From positions 1 to 6,622 of the forward strand of contig JAEXJH010000709.1 in the NCBI GenBank assembly GCA_023445955.1: a stretch of DNA of 6,622 bases, given 5' to 3'. The number at the start of each line of letters is the position of its first letter. The first letter of the stretch is position 1. Source of the stretch: Pseudomonadota bacterium (lineage in GTDB: Bacteria > Pseudomonadota > Alphaproteobacteria > Caulobacterales > Caulobacteraceae). The position numbers were made by a program, and so were the translations under genes. Shown one piece after another: positions 1 to 6,120 of this stretch. Under the pieces are notes generated by a model. That model saw only the letters and a list, made by a program, of their open reading frames with translations. It ran no database searches and was not told the DNA's origin.

Positions 1-679
1 CCTGCAGCTCGCGGCGCAGCAACTCGCTGAGGCTGCGATATTGCGACAGGGCAAGGGCGGCGCGACCCTGGCGGGCGTAGATGGTCATCAGGCCGCGGTG
101 GGCGGCCTCATTGAAGGGATCCAGCGCCAGCAGCCGCAAGGCGGCCGAGGCCCCGAGGTTGAGATCGCCGCCCTCGGCGACCGCCGCGTCGATCAGGCCG
201 CTGAGCAGGGACACCGCCTGCTGGCGCAGGCGCGCCTGTTCGATGGCCAGCCACTCGTTGAACGCCGGCCCATCGCGCAGGCCAAAGCCCGCCATGAGAT
301 CGGTGCGATAGAGCGCCACGGCCTGCCGACGGCTCTCCTCGTCACCGCCCGACAAGCGTTCGAACTCGGCGACATCTGTCAGGACGTCGGGCGACAGCTT
401 CAGGAAATCGGCGTCGGCGATCACCAGCGGGGGATTGTCGCCCTCGATCTTGCGGATCGCCGCCAGAGCCTGGCGCAGGCTGACCCGCGCCTGGGCGTAA
501 TCGACATTCTCCCACAGCAGGTTGGCCAGCACCTCGCGCCGCGCCGTCCGCGTCGGCTGCACGGCGAGATAGGCGAGCAGAGCGGTGGCCTTGCGCGCGC
601 TGAACGGGGCGTCGCCCCGCGGGCCCGCCAGCTGGAAATTGTCCAGCAGGCGCAAGGTCCAGGTCGTCTCCACCCGCAA
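1..679 (-). CDS. SARP/BTAD-family transcriptional regulator, partial (C-terminus beyond left edge)
   Basis: Probable DNA-binding regulator; 226 residues are visible and the frame is open to the window edge. Residues about 5-98 resemble an OmpR/SARP winged helix (ARKATALLAYLAVQP, RREVLANLLW, ARVSLRQALAAIRK). Residues about 105-226 resemble the helical bacterial transcriptional activator domain (DLMAGFGLRDGPAFNEWLAIEQ, then ALRLLALDPFNEAAHRGLM and ALSQYRSLSELLRREL). The TTG start at 679 is chosen because GGAGG lies 8 nt upstream and the winged-helix fold begins directly after it; a GTG at 673 is the alternative. Proteobacterial members often carry extra C-terminal domains (TPR, cyclase or ATPase), which cannot be seen here. 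The gene is divergent from the DUF3617-like gene, and a tandem heptamer box lies 99 nt upstream of its start. Family assignment is strong; the regulated pathway is not known from sequence alone. Confidence 0.85.
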   Translation of the reverse strand, partial: MRVETTWTLRLLDNFQLAGPRGDAPFSARKATALLAYLAVQPTRTARREVLANLLWENVDYAQARVSLRQALAAIRKIEGDNPPLVIADADFLKLSPDVLTDVAEFERLSGGDEESRRQAVALYRTDLMAGFGLRDGPAFNEWLAIEQARLRQQAVSLLSGLIDAAVAEGGDLNLGASAALRLLALDPFNEAAHRGLMTIYARQGRAALALSQYRSLSELLRRELQ

Positions 680-778
680 GATCTCCCCCTCCGGCCGGCC
701 TCTCGGTGAACCTGGGTTCGCACAGTCACCGCTCCGGCGCCAGACGACAGACCGGCGGCGAGAGGGTGAACGCCAAGA

Positions 779-796
779 TTTCACGCCGTTTTCACG
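779..796 (+). promoter_or_regulatory. Tandem heptamer operator, box 1
   Basis: TTTCACG-CCGT-TTTCACG: two perfect heptamers with an 11-bp period, in the spacer between the divergent BTAD regulator and the DUF3617-like gene. It reads towards the latter, ending 78 nt before its ATG. It is one of four such boxes in the window. The architecture (7-nt direct repeats, 4-nt gap, same face of the helix) is typical of OmpR/SARP winged-helix dimers. It could also serve the regulator gene on the other strand, giving autoregulation. Confidence 0.7.
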
Positions 797-874
797 GTCG
801 CGCCGAGCGCCGCGCCTCGGCCACGTCACACGAATGGGGGGCGACGCTCTGGTCGCGCTCCGGATCGAAGCGTC

Positions 875-1276
875 ATGACCTTGAGAACCGGCCTGTTCGT
901 GGCGGGCTCCAGCCTTCTTCTCATCGGCGCAGCGCCAAGGCCTAGCCTCGAGCCGGGTCTCTGGCGTGTCCAGACCCTGGCCCAGGGCGAGGCCAAGCCG
1001 CTGGTCGCCTCAATCTGCGTCTCGCCGGCGCGGGCGGACAAGGGCCTGGCGGCGTTTCCGGATCTCTTCGCGCCCTGTCGCCTGGCCGCCGAGCGCGGTC
1101 CTGGCAAGATCGACGCACCTGGCGTCTGCCCCGGCGGCGGATCGATCAGGGTCAGCGGCGTCCTGACCGACTCCACCTTCGACCTGGCGGTTCAGCGCAC
1201 CGGCCGCATCGGCGCCAGCCCACCGGTCACGACGGCGGTCATGATGCAGGGCAAGCGCATCGCCGGCGCCTGCTAG
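875..1276 (+). CDS. Small exported DUF3617-like protein
   Basis: 133-residue protein of unknown biochemical role, probably periplasmic. Residues 1-20 form a signal peptide (TLR, then a hydrophobic core ending IGAA). The mature part starts with LEPGLWRV, which resembles the start of DUF3617 proteins (PGLWE-type), and ends with MQGKRIAGAC, like the Cys-terminated end of that family. Four cysteines (48, 68, 85, 133) would allow two disulfides, consistent with export. The length is usual for the family. ATG 875 is the first good start in this frame; the ribosome site is weak (GGA/GAAG just upstream). Heptamer box 1 lies 78 nt upstream. The DUF3617 assignment rests on these end motifs only and is moderate. 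Confidence 0.75.
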   Translation: MTLRTGLFVAGSSLLLIGAAPRPSLEPGLWRVQTLAQGEAKPLVASICVSPARADKGLAAFPDLFAPCRLAAERGPGKIDAPGVCPGGGSIRVSGVLTDSTFDLAVQRTGRIGASPPVTTAVMMQGKRIAGAC

Positions 1277-1291
1277 CCCGATCCAGGCGCG

Positions 1292-1309
1292 TTTCACGCC
1301 GCCTTTACG
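1292..1309 (+). promoter_or_regulatory. Tandem heptamer operator, box 2
   Basis: TTTCACG-CCGC-CTTTACG: the first heptamer is perfect and the second matches 5 of 7 positions at the same 11-bp period. It lies between the DUF3617-like and DUF805 genes, ends 68 nt before the DUF805 ATG and reads towards it. It suggests that the DUF805 gene has its own promoter rather than depending only on read-through. Confidence 0.6.
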
Positions 1310-1377
1310 CCGCCCAGCCCGGCGCGACGTCGAAGGCCTGCCAATGATGAGCCTCGGAAAGATCACAGGAGGCGTTC

Positions 1378-1854
1378 ATGCCAAACTATCTCGAGCTACT
1401 GACTTCGACCAAGGGCCGCATCGGCCGTCAGACCTTCTGGATCCTGATCGTTGGCCTAGCCCTGGTCAGCGCGATCCTGTCCGTCATCCCGCTGATTGGC
1501 GCGGTCGCCAGCCTGGCGCTGCTGTGGCCGTGGACCTGCCTTTCGATAAAGCGCCTGCACGACATGGGTCGTGCGGGACGCCTGGCGATCCTCCCACTGG
1601 GGGTCTGCGTCCTGGCGACCGGCCTGGCGATCCTTGTGGCGCTAGTCGCCATCAGCCCGGTCATGATGTTGTCGATGCTGGCCCTGACGGGCGTGACGGC
1701 CGCCGTGAGCTTGCTGGCGATCCTCATTTCCGTCGGCTTCGTCCTCTGGATCGGCCTTGGCGACGGCCAGGCCGGCGACAACCTCTACGGCGCCCCCGAG
1801 TCCGCCCCGGTCAGCCTGCAATCCCTGCTCGGCTCGAACAAAGGGCCGTTCTGA
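1378..1854 (+). CDS. DUF805 family inner-membrane protein
   Basis: 158-residue integral membrane protein with the hallmark DUF805 signatures: GRIGRQTFW at residues 13-21, SIKRLHDMGRAGR at 57-69, and GDNLYGAP near the end (133-140). Hydrophobic segments at about 21-50, 69-93 and 96-126 indicate four or so membrane passes. The family (E. coli YhaH/YhaI-like) has no established biochemical function. ATG 1378 is preceded by AGGAGG at 6 nt, a strong ribosome site that fixes the start. Heptamer box 2 lies 68 nt upstream. The downstream alpha/beta hydrolase begins 73 nt after the stop on the same strand without a box of its own, so the two are probably co-transcribed. Confidence 0.9.
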   Translation: MPNYLELLTSTKGRIGRQTFWILIVGLALVSAILSVIPLIGAVASLALLWPWTCLSIKRLHDMGRAGRLAILPLGVCVLATGLAILVALVAISPVMMLSMLALTGVTAAVSLLAILISVGFVLWIGLGDGQAGDNLYGAPESAPVSLQSLLGSNKGPF

Positions 1855-1927
1855 CGTCGAGCCAGGCTCCGCCGATCCACGCCCCCGGTCGCTGGCCCGG
1901 CCGGCGACCGCCCCCAAGGAATGAGAC

Positions 1928-2837
1928 ATGCGCCTTCAACCTCCAAGCTGCGACGACGATTACGCGCGCGCGCCCACGCCCGTCGTCACAGCCACCGTGG
2001 CGGGCGAGATCGAGCACACCGACAGCGGCGGCCCGGGCCGCGCCCTGCTCGCCCTGCACGGCGGCATGGGCGGCTATGATCAGTCCTGGCTCCTGGCGCG
2101 CGCCTTGGCGGCGGACGTCGAGACCTTCCGCGTCATCGCCGTCTCGCGCCCGAGTTATCTCGGCACCGCGCTGTCGGTGGGACGCTCTGCCGAGGCGCAA
2201 GCCGACGCGCTGGCCGCGCTGCTGGACAGGCTGGACGTGGCCAAGGTTCAGGGTGGCCGCAGTGTCGGCGGGCGGGCCCGTGGCCCTGCAATTGGCCCTG
2301 CGTCACCCCGAGCGCTGCGCGGGCCTGGTCCTCGTCTCTGCGGCGACTGGATCGCTGGAGGTTCCGCGCAGGATGCTGCCGGCCCTGTCGATCATGACGG
2401 TCCTGACGCGGATTCCAGGAGCCCAGGCCCTACTGCGCCGTCGCGCCCTGAAGAAGGATCCGCGCGCCTCGGCGCGACGGTCGATCCCTGATCCCGTCCT
2501 GCTCGACCGGACGCTGCGCCATCCTCAAGCGGGTCCGCTGCTGCGGTCCATGAAGGCCGGCATGTACGACCGCCTGGCGGAACGCTTGCCCGGCACGATC
2601 GTGGACACGCGATCCTTCGCGACACTGCCGCTCTTTCCGTTCGAGCGCCTTCACCTCCCCTCTCTGGTGGTTCACGAGCTCTCCGACAGCGTCACGCCCT
2701 TCGCGCACGCGCAAGCCGCAGCGGACGGGGTGGCAGGATCACGCCGCCTCGATCTTCAGGGCGGTGACCACGTGGCGCCGTTCACCCACCTGGACGAGAT
2801 CCGTGCCGCATTCCTGGCGTTCACCGCCACTCTTTGA
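1928..2837 (+). pseudogene. Alpha/beta hydrolase, interrupted by a +1 frameshift near 2252
   Basis: Reads as an alpha/beta-hydrolase-fold enzyme only if one frame is joined to another. From ATG 1928 (AAGGAA upstream) the first 108 residues contain the oxyanion loop LHGGMGG (43-49). Removing one G from the GGG at 2251-2253 restores a 302-residue protein with the nucleophile elbow VSAGG (Ser113), the acid in HELSDSVTPF (Asp253) and the catalytic histidine in GGDHV (His281). As written, the first frame continues out of register to a stop at 2489-2491. Length and triad order are normal for the family once joined. The elbow has Ala where the first Gly of GxSxG is usual. No slippery heptamer is visible, so programmed shifting is unlikely; this is either a recent inactivating indel or a sequencing error. 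The substrate cannot be predicted. Confidence 0.85.
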
Positions 2838-2855
2838 AAACGAGAATGCCCAGGC

Positions 2856-2878
2856 CGGCGCCCGCCGAAGGGGCGCCG
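2856..2878. terminator. GC-rich hairpin between convergent genes
   Basis: CGGCGCCC (2856-2863) and GGGCGCCG (2871-2878) form a perfect 8-bp stem around a 7-nt loop. It lies 18 nt after the hydrolase stop and 18 nt after the stop of the opposing serine hydrolase gene. There is no T-run immediately after the stem on either strand; on the minus strand a T-rich patch follows after about 10 nt. The position suits bidirectional termination, but the lack of a U-tract keeps confidence modest. Confidence 0.45.
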
Positions 2879-2896
2879 ACCGGAGCCCGTGCGCCG

Positions 2897-4369
2897 CTAG
2901 GCCGTCTGGGCCGCCAGCATCCGGCCGACGTCATCGGCGAGAACCTGGACGAACGGCGCGTCGTAGTTACCGAGGATGGAATAAGCCCAGCCCGTCTCCC
3001 AGACGACGCCGGAGCGCCCATCAATGCCGCTGAAGGGGCCGCCGCCGCCGTGGCCGCGAACGGTGCGGCCCGAGAACGGCTGGATCTGGAAGCCCATGCC
3101 GAACTCGGCCAGACCACCGGGGCGCATCATGGCCTCGACGAGAGACAGGTCCAACAGCTTGCCGGCGCGTAGCGCGCGCAGATAGGCGGTCATGTCGCCG
3201 ACGGTGGAATATCCCCCGCCGCAGGAATTGCCGCGATAACCGACGAAATCGAGATTGGCCTGGCGCTGGCCCAGCCCCAGGTCGTCGCCTTCCCGGAACC
3301 GGTAGCCCGTCGCCTTCAGCGCGGCGGGCTGGCCGGCGATCAGATGGGCGCTGTGGACCATGCCGGCCGGCGCATAGACCTTTTCCGCCAGTTCGTCCCA
3401 CCACGCGCGGCCGGTGATGCGTTCCACGATGGAGCCCAGCAGGACGAAACCTTCGTTGGAATATCGGGCGCCGCCCCCCGGTGAAAATGCTGGCTCGGCC
3501 GCCCAGAAAGCGGGCAGGAGCTGGCCGACACGGTCATAGGGCCTGGCCTTGTCATAGCCGGGACGCTCCCACAGGCCGCCCAGACCCGCGGTATGGGTGA
3601 GCAGATGGCGGATAGTCATCGCCTTGGCCGCGGCTTTGTTGGCGTAGTCGGGCAGGATCTCGATGACCGGCGTGTCGAAGCTCAGCCGGCCCTCCAAGAT
3701 CAGTCGGCCGATCAGGATGGCGGTGAAACTCTTGTCCGCGGAGCCCAGGTTGAAACGATGAGCCGGCGTGGCGGCCTCGCCGGTCTCGACATTGGCCAGA
3801 CCGTTGGCGATCTCGAACACCACCTCGCCGCTCGGCGCGACGATCCGCGCCGCGCCCGAAAAATCGCCCTGCTCGATCGCGAAGGCGAAGCGCCGCGCCA
3901 GCGCCGCGCGCAGCGCCGACCGGTCCAGGGGCGTCTCCAGCACGGGCTGGTCGTAGGGGGTGGGGCCGGGCCTGGGGCGCGGGTCGAAGATAAGGCGCGG
4001 GTCGTCGCGATCCTTGCGCAGATCGAACTGGCGGACCTTGCTGGACGCCCGCGCACGCACCTTGATCCTGATGACTTGAGGCTGCTCGGCGGCGTCGATG
4101 ATATCGAGACCGCCGGAGGCCGACTGAAGGGCGGCCATGAGGGCCTGCAGGGTTTCGGGCGCATTGCGCGCCAGCCCCGCGGGCGACATCGTCTCGGCGA
4201 TCCAGGCCGTCCGTACGCCCGTGTCGCCATTGACGGCGTCGATGAAGCCTTGAGCCAGCGCCGGCGTATCGGCCGCAGCGCGACAGAAGACCGGCGCAGC
4301 GATGGCCAAGCCCGCAACGCCGGTGAGCAGCGCCCGGCGGGAGACTATGAAATAGGCGCGCGCGCTCAA
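2897..4369 (-). CDS. Tat-exported serine hydrolase, beta-lactamase/PBP-like (S12) fold
   Basis: 490-residue putative periplasmic serine hydrolase. The N-terminus carries a twin-arginine-type signal (SRRALLTG at 10-17, then a hydrophobic stretch to about 26). Residues about 35-140 form an N-terminal helical/NTF2-like region often seen in these proteins. The catalytic domain follows: SxxK as S210-A-D-K213, LLTHTAGLGG at 256-265, YxN as Y303-S-N305, and the third-box equivalent HGGGG at 440-444. All key residues of the serine beta-lactamase/esterase/DD-peptidase superfamily are present, so an active acyl-enzyme hydrolase is expected; whether the substrate is peptide, ester or lactam cannot be told. 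The TTG start overlaps the stop of the upstream gene (TTGA) with GGAG/AAGGG just before it, indicating translational coupling. Confidence 0.9.
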   Translation of the reverse strand: MSARAYFIVSRRALLTGVAGLAIAAPVFCRAAADTPALAQGFIDAVNGDTGVRTAWIAETMSPAGLARNAPETLQALMAALQSASGGLDIIDAAEQPQVIRIKVRARASSKVRQFDLRKDRDDPRLIFDPRPRPGPTPYDQPVLETPLDRSALRAALARRFAFAIEQGDFSGAARIVAPSGEVVFEIANGLANVETGEAATPAHRFNLGSADKSFTAILIGRLILEGRLSFDTPVIEILPDYANKAAAKAMTIRHLLTHTAGLGGLWERPGYDKARPYDRVGQLLPAFWAAEPAFSPGGGARYSNEGFVLLGSIVERITGRAWWDELAEKVYAPAGMVHSAHLIAGQPAALKATGYRFREGDDLGLGQRQANLDFVGYRGNSCGGGYSTVGDMTAYLRALRAGKLLDLSLVEAMMRPGGLAEFGMGFQIQPFSGRTVRGHGGGGPFSGIDGRSGVVWETGWAYSILGNYDAPFVQVLADDVGRMLAAQTA

Positions 4370-4851
4370 CAGCCCTTGCTCCGGAAGATTGCATTGAGAT
4401 GCTCGAACCGCTGGCCCACCGGAGCCAGGGCGGTCATGGCCGCGACGTCGTCGCTCATGCCCCGCGCATCCTCAAGCGTCGCCCCCGCGGTCTGTCGCGG
4501 CACCGAATGGCTGGCGGCGCCAAGCGTCTGCACCACGCCGAGCGCCAGTCCGGCGCCCGGAACGAAGCCGGCCACCAGGCCGGCCACGCCCTGGGCGGCG
4601 CCGACCTTTGGCGGCTCGCGCATCGCCGCGGCGAGCATGCGATCGGTGCGATCATGCATCCGGGCGCTGCCGGCCTGGATCTGCTGGCTCCCGATGTTCA
4701 TTTCGTCGATAAGCGCCGCGCAACTAAGCTGGCTGTCGCCGGGTCGCACGACGTCGTTGGTCGGCGTGACAGCGGTCTGCGCCAAGACCGGGATCGGGCA
4801 AAGAAACAGCGACGCCGTCATCAGGACGTTCGCCAAGTGCATCCGTTTCAA
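4366..4851 (-). CDS. Small secreted protein of unknown function, first gene of operon with serine hydrolase
   Basis: 161 residues; no family recognised. Residues 1-24 are a signal peptide with likely cleavage after PVLA. The mature protein contains SCAALIDEMN (Cys44), an amphipathic stretch with alternating charged residues to about 80, a glycine-rich hydrophobic segment at 84-112 (GAAQGVAGLVAGFVPGAGLALGV), which resembles a glycine-zipper or membrane-inserting region, and a C-terminal Cys161. Cys44 and Cys161 could form a disulfide. The TTG start at 4851 is supported by GAGG 8 nt upstream; ATG 4842 (residue 4) is the alternative but is too far from that site. The stop overlaps the next gene's start by 4 nt. 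Heptamer box 3 lies 70 nt upstream. An envelope role linked to the hydrolase is inferred from context only. Confidence 0.8.
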   Translation of the reverse strand: MKRMHLANVLMTASLFLCPIPVLAQTAVTPTNDVVRPGDSQLSCAALIDEMNIGSQQIQAGSARMHDRTDRMLAAAMREPPKVGAAQGVAGLVAGFVPGAGLALGVVQTLGAASHSVPRQTAGATLEDARGMSDDVAAMTALAPVGQRFEHLNAIFRSKGC

Positions 4852-4921
4852 GATTTCATCCTCGACAGTTGAGCTGCGAGGTCAGGGTTAGCGATCAGCG
4901 GCTGGTTGACGGGGGCGCGGG

Positions 4922-4939
4922 CGTGAAAACAGCGTGAAA
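4922..4939 (-). promoter_or_regulatory. Tandem heptamer operator, box 3
   Basis: On the minus strand it reads TTTCACG-CTGT-TTTCACG: two perfect heptamers, 11-bp period, differing from box 1 only at one spacer base. It sits in the spacer upstream of the secreted protein/serine hydrolase operon, 70 nt before the TTG start, in the same orientation as that operon. Confidence 0.7.
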
Positions 4940-4944
4940 GCTTC

Positions 4945-4964
4945 CTGGCGCCGCGGCGCCCCCA
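4945..4964 (-). terminator. GC-rich inverted repeat downstream of the beta-barrel gene
   Basis: GGCGCC (4947-4952) and GGCGCC (4955-4960) are self-complementary and extend outward through CTGG/CCAG with a 3-nt bulge. It lies 9 nt past the stop of the beta-barrel gene and 5 nt from box 3. The minus strand has no T-run after it, so intrinsic termination is uncertain; it may insulate the two transcription units. Confidence 0.35.
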
Positions 4965-4973
4965 GTTTGGAAT

Positions 4974-5579
4974 TCAGAAGCGCAGTCCCATCCCGAACAG
5001 GACCTGGCCTCGCGTCACGTCGCTGTCGAACAGATATCCCGAATAGCCGGTGTGGCGATATTCGACGACGCCGAACAGCTTGTCGTTGAACGCGTGCTCG
5101 ACGCCCGCCGCCACACGGGCGCCGCCCTGGTTTTTATGACGCCCGTCGACGTCGTAAGCGGTGCCGATGAACGACTCGTAGGTGACGGAAAAGCGGCTGT
5201 AGGCGTAACCGGCCTTGGCGTAGACCAGGGTGTCTTTCGAGACCTTGCGTCCGATCCGGACCATCAGGTCGAAATCTCGGCTGGAGCCCAGTTTCAGCTT
5301 GTCCTTGTCGATCGACGTCGAGGCGTGGGTCTTCGAGGCCAAAGCGCTCGCCTCGACGCCGATGATGGTCTTGTCGCCGACGGCGCGATCATAACCCAGG
5401 GTCGCGCCCAGGGTCGCGCCGGAGAGACGCCCCGGAACGTCCGGATAGTTGTCATCGACGGCTACGTGATCATGGCCGAGCCGGACCTCGAGACGCGGTC
5501 CGGTGAATTCCGTCGCATGCCCGGCCTGGGCAATGAGGCTCGCGCCGACGACGATCGCCGGCAGAATGATGGCTTTCAA
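4974..5579 (-). CDS. Outer-membrane beta-barrel protein
   Basis: 201-residue predicted outer-membrane protein. The signal peptide is residues 1-23 (MKAIILPAIVVGASLIAQAGHA). The mature chain alternates hydrophobic and polar residues in segments typical of an eight-stranded barrel (RLEVRLGHDHVAV, GATLGATLGYDRAVG, TIIGVEASALAS, FDLMVRIGRKV, TLVYAKAGYAYSRFSV, GARVAAGVEHAF, LFGVVEYRHTGYS, QVLFGMGLRF). It ends in Phe, the C-terminal aromatic signal for barrel insertion. It resembles the OmpA-like/Omp25-type beta-barrel domain (PF13505 class) without a peptidoglycan-binding domain. The TTG start at 5579 is chosen because AAGGAA lies 7 nt upstream and a signal peptide starts there; an ATG at 5642 would add 21 residues lacking signal-peptide character. 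Box 4 lies 101 nt upstream. The ligand or role is unknown. Confidence 0.85.
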   Translation of the reverse strand: MKAIILPAIVVGASLIAQAGHATEFTGPRLEVRLGHDHVAVDDNYPDVPGRLSGATLGATLGYDRAVGDKTIIGVEASALASKTHASTSIDKDKLKLGSSRDFDLMVRIGRKVSKDTLVYAKAGYAYSRFSVTYESFIGTAYDVDGRHKNQGGARVAAGVEHAFNDKLFGVVEYRHTGYSGYLFDSDVTRGQVLFGMGLRF

Positions 5580-5680
5580 CGATGTGTTCCTTGCTTGAGT
5601 ATTTGGCCGACGCGGGGACCCAGCTCGGTCACGGGTCGTCATTCGCTACGGGACGTCCGGACGCGCACGGAGCGCGTGCG

Positions 5681-5698
5681 CGTGAAATCTGTGTGAAA
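5681..5698 (-). promoter_or_regulatory. Tandem heptamer operator, box 4
   Basis: On the minus strand it reads TTTCACA-CAGA-TTTCACG: one perfect heptamer and one with a single mismatch at the same 11-bp period. It lies upstream of the beta-barrel gene and reads towards it, 101 nt before the TTG start. Confidence 0.65.
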
Positions 5699-5913
5699 GA
5701 CAACCGTCCGCCGATCGGTTCATCACGCGCCTCGGAGAGGCCGCGCGCGCACCTGTCCGACTGACCGCACGGTCGGCTGGGTCGCTTATTTTCTGGAGCA
5801 ATATTCGGACAACAAGCTCTTGCGCCCTTGCTGAGTCCGCCGTCTGGTCGGCTCCGCGCCATGTGTCCCCGGTCATGACAAAGCTCGGCCGATGCATTGG
5901 CTTTTGTCCGACG

Positions 5914-5944
5914 GCGGACCCTCCCAAGGTCAGCTAAGAGTCAG
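5914..5944 (+). repeat. 31-bp direct repeat, copy A
   Basis: Identical to copy B, 72 bp downstream, at 30 of 31 positions (C at 5921 versus T). It contains an imperfect dyad GACCCT-CCC-AAGGTC and an internal GTCAG direct repeat with an 11-bp period (5929 and 5940). It lies in non-coding sequence upstream of the LysR-type gene. It could be a regulator-binding site or a member of a dispersed intergenic repeat family. Confidence 0.85.
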
Positions 5945-5985
5945 ATCCGAGCCCGCGCCGACGGCGTTACGCGCACCGCCCGAAA

Positions 5986-6016
5986 GCGGACCTTCCCAAG
6001 GTCAGCTAAGAGTCAG
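5986..6016 (+). repeat. 31-bp direct repeat, copy B
   Basis: Second copy of the repeat. Here the dyad is perfect (GACCTT-CCC-AAGGTC, 5989-6003), and the internal direct repeat is longer: GTCAGCTA at 6001-6008 and 6012-6019, 11-bp period. It ends about 100 nt before the LysR-type start codon. Confidence 0.85.
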
Positions 6017-6120
6017 CTACGGACACAAACCGAGATCGTCGTCTAAAGATCAGCGCCGAAGCGACGCTTTGGTTTTTCCGAACAATTGGTGAGCTATCGC
6101 CCTTATGACAGTGCTGTCGG

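Larger units (their letters stand above)
5699..6120. other. Non-coding spacer between beta-barrel gene and LysR-type gene
   Basis: No convincing gene is seen here. Short open frames exist but lack ribosome sites and protein-like composition. The stretch holds a small dyad GACCG-CA-CGGTC at 5763-5774, followed by an AT-richer patch around 5786-5807, a dyad GTCCG/CGGAC at 5906-5919, the paired 31-bp repeats at 5914-5944 and 5986-6016, and an AT-richer patch at about 6068-6110 that probably includes the LysR-type gene's promoter. No clear sigma-70-like hexamer pair was identified. Confidence 0.6.

Noticed and set aside
41..709. 222-codon plus-strand frame opposite the BTAD regulator
   Set aside because: It is codon-for-codon in register with the minus-strand regulator and its product has Gln/Arg/Gly-rich shadow composition; the minus-strand protein has clear domains.
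1344..2252. Upstream part of a 497-codon plus-strand frame covering 1344-2837
   Set aside because: Only the part after about 2253 is real protein (the second half of the frameshifted hydrolase). The earlier part is out of frame with the DUF805 and hydrolase genes and looks like a shadow.
2240..2260. Programmed ribosomal frameshift at the hydrolase break
   Set aside because: No slippery heptamer, stop codon or stimulatory structure is apparent at the junction; a single-base indel is simpler.
3593..4891. 432-codon open frame on the plus strand opposite the serine hydrolase and secreted protein genes
   Set aside because: It is the antisense shadow of two convincing genes in GC-rich DNA; its translation is low-complexity and shows no domain or ribosome site.
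5052..5696. 214-codon plus-strand frame opposite the beta-barrel gene
   Set aside because: Antisense shadow; the minus-strand barrel with signal peptide and terminal Phe explains the region.
5914..6016. CRISPR array
   Set aside because: Only two repeats with one spacer-like interval, no palindromic repeat ends of CRISPR type, and no cas genes nearby.
5892..6092. 66-codon frame containing GPSQGQLRV twice
   Set aside because: The peptide repeat only reflects the 31-bp DNA repeat, whose 72-bp spacing is a multiple of three; there is no ribosome site or protein-like flanking sequence.
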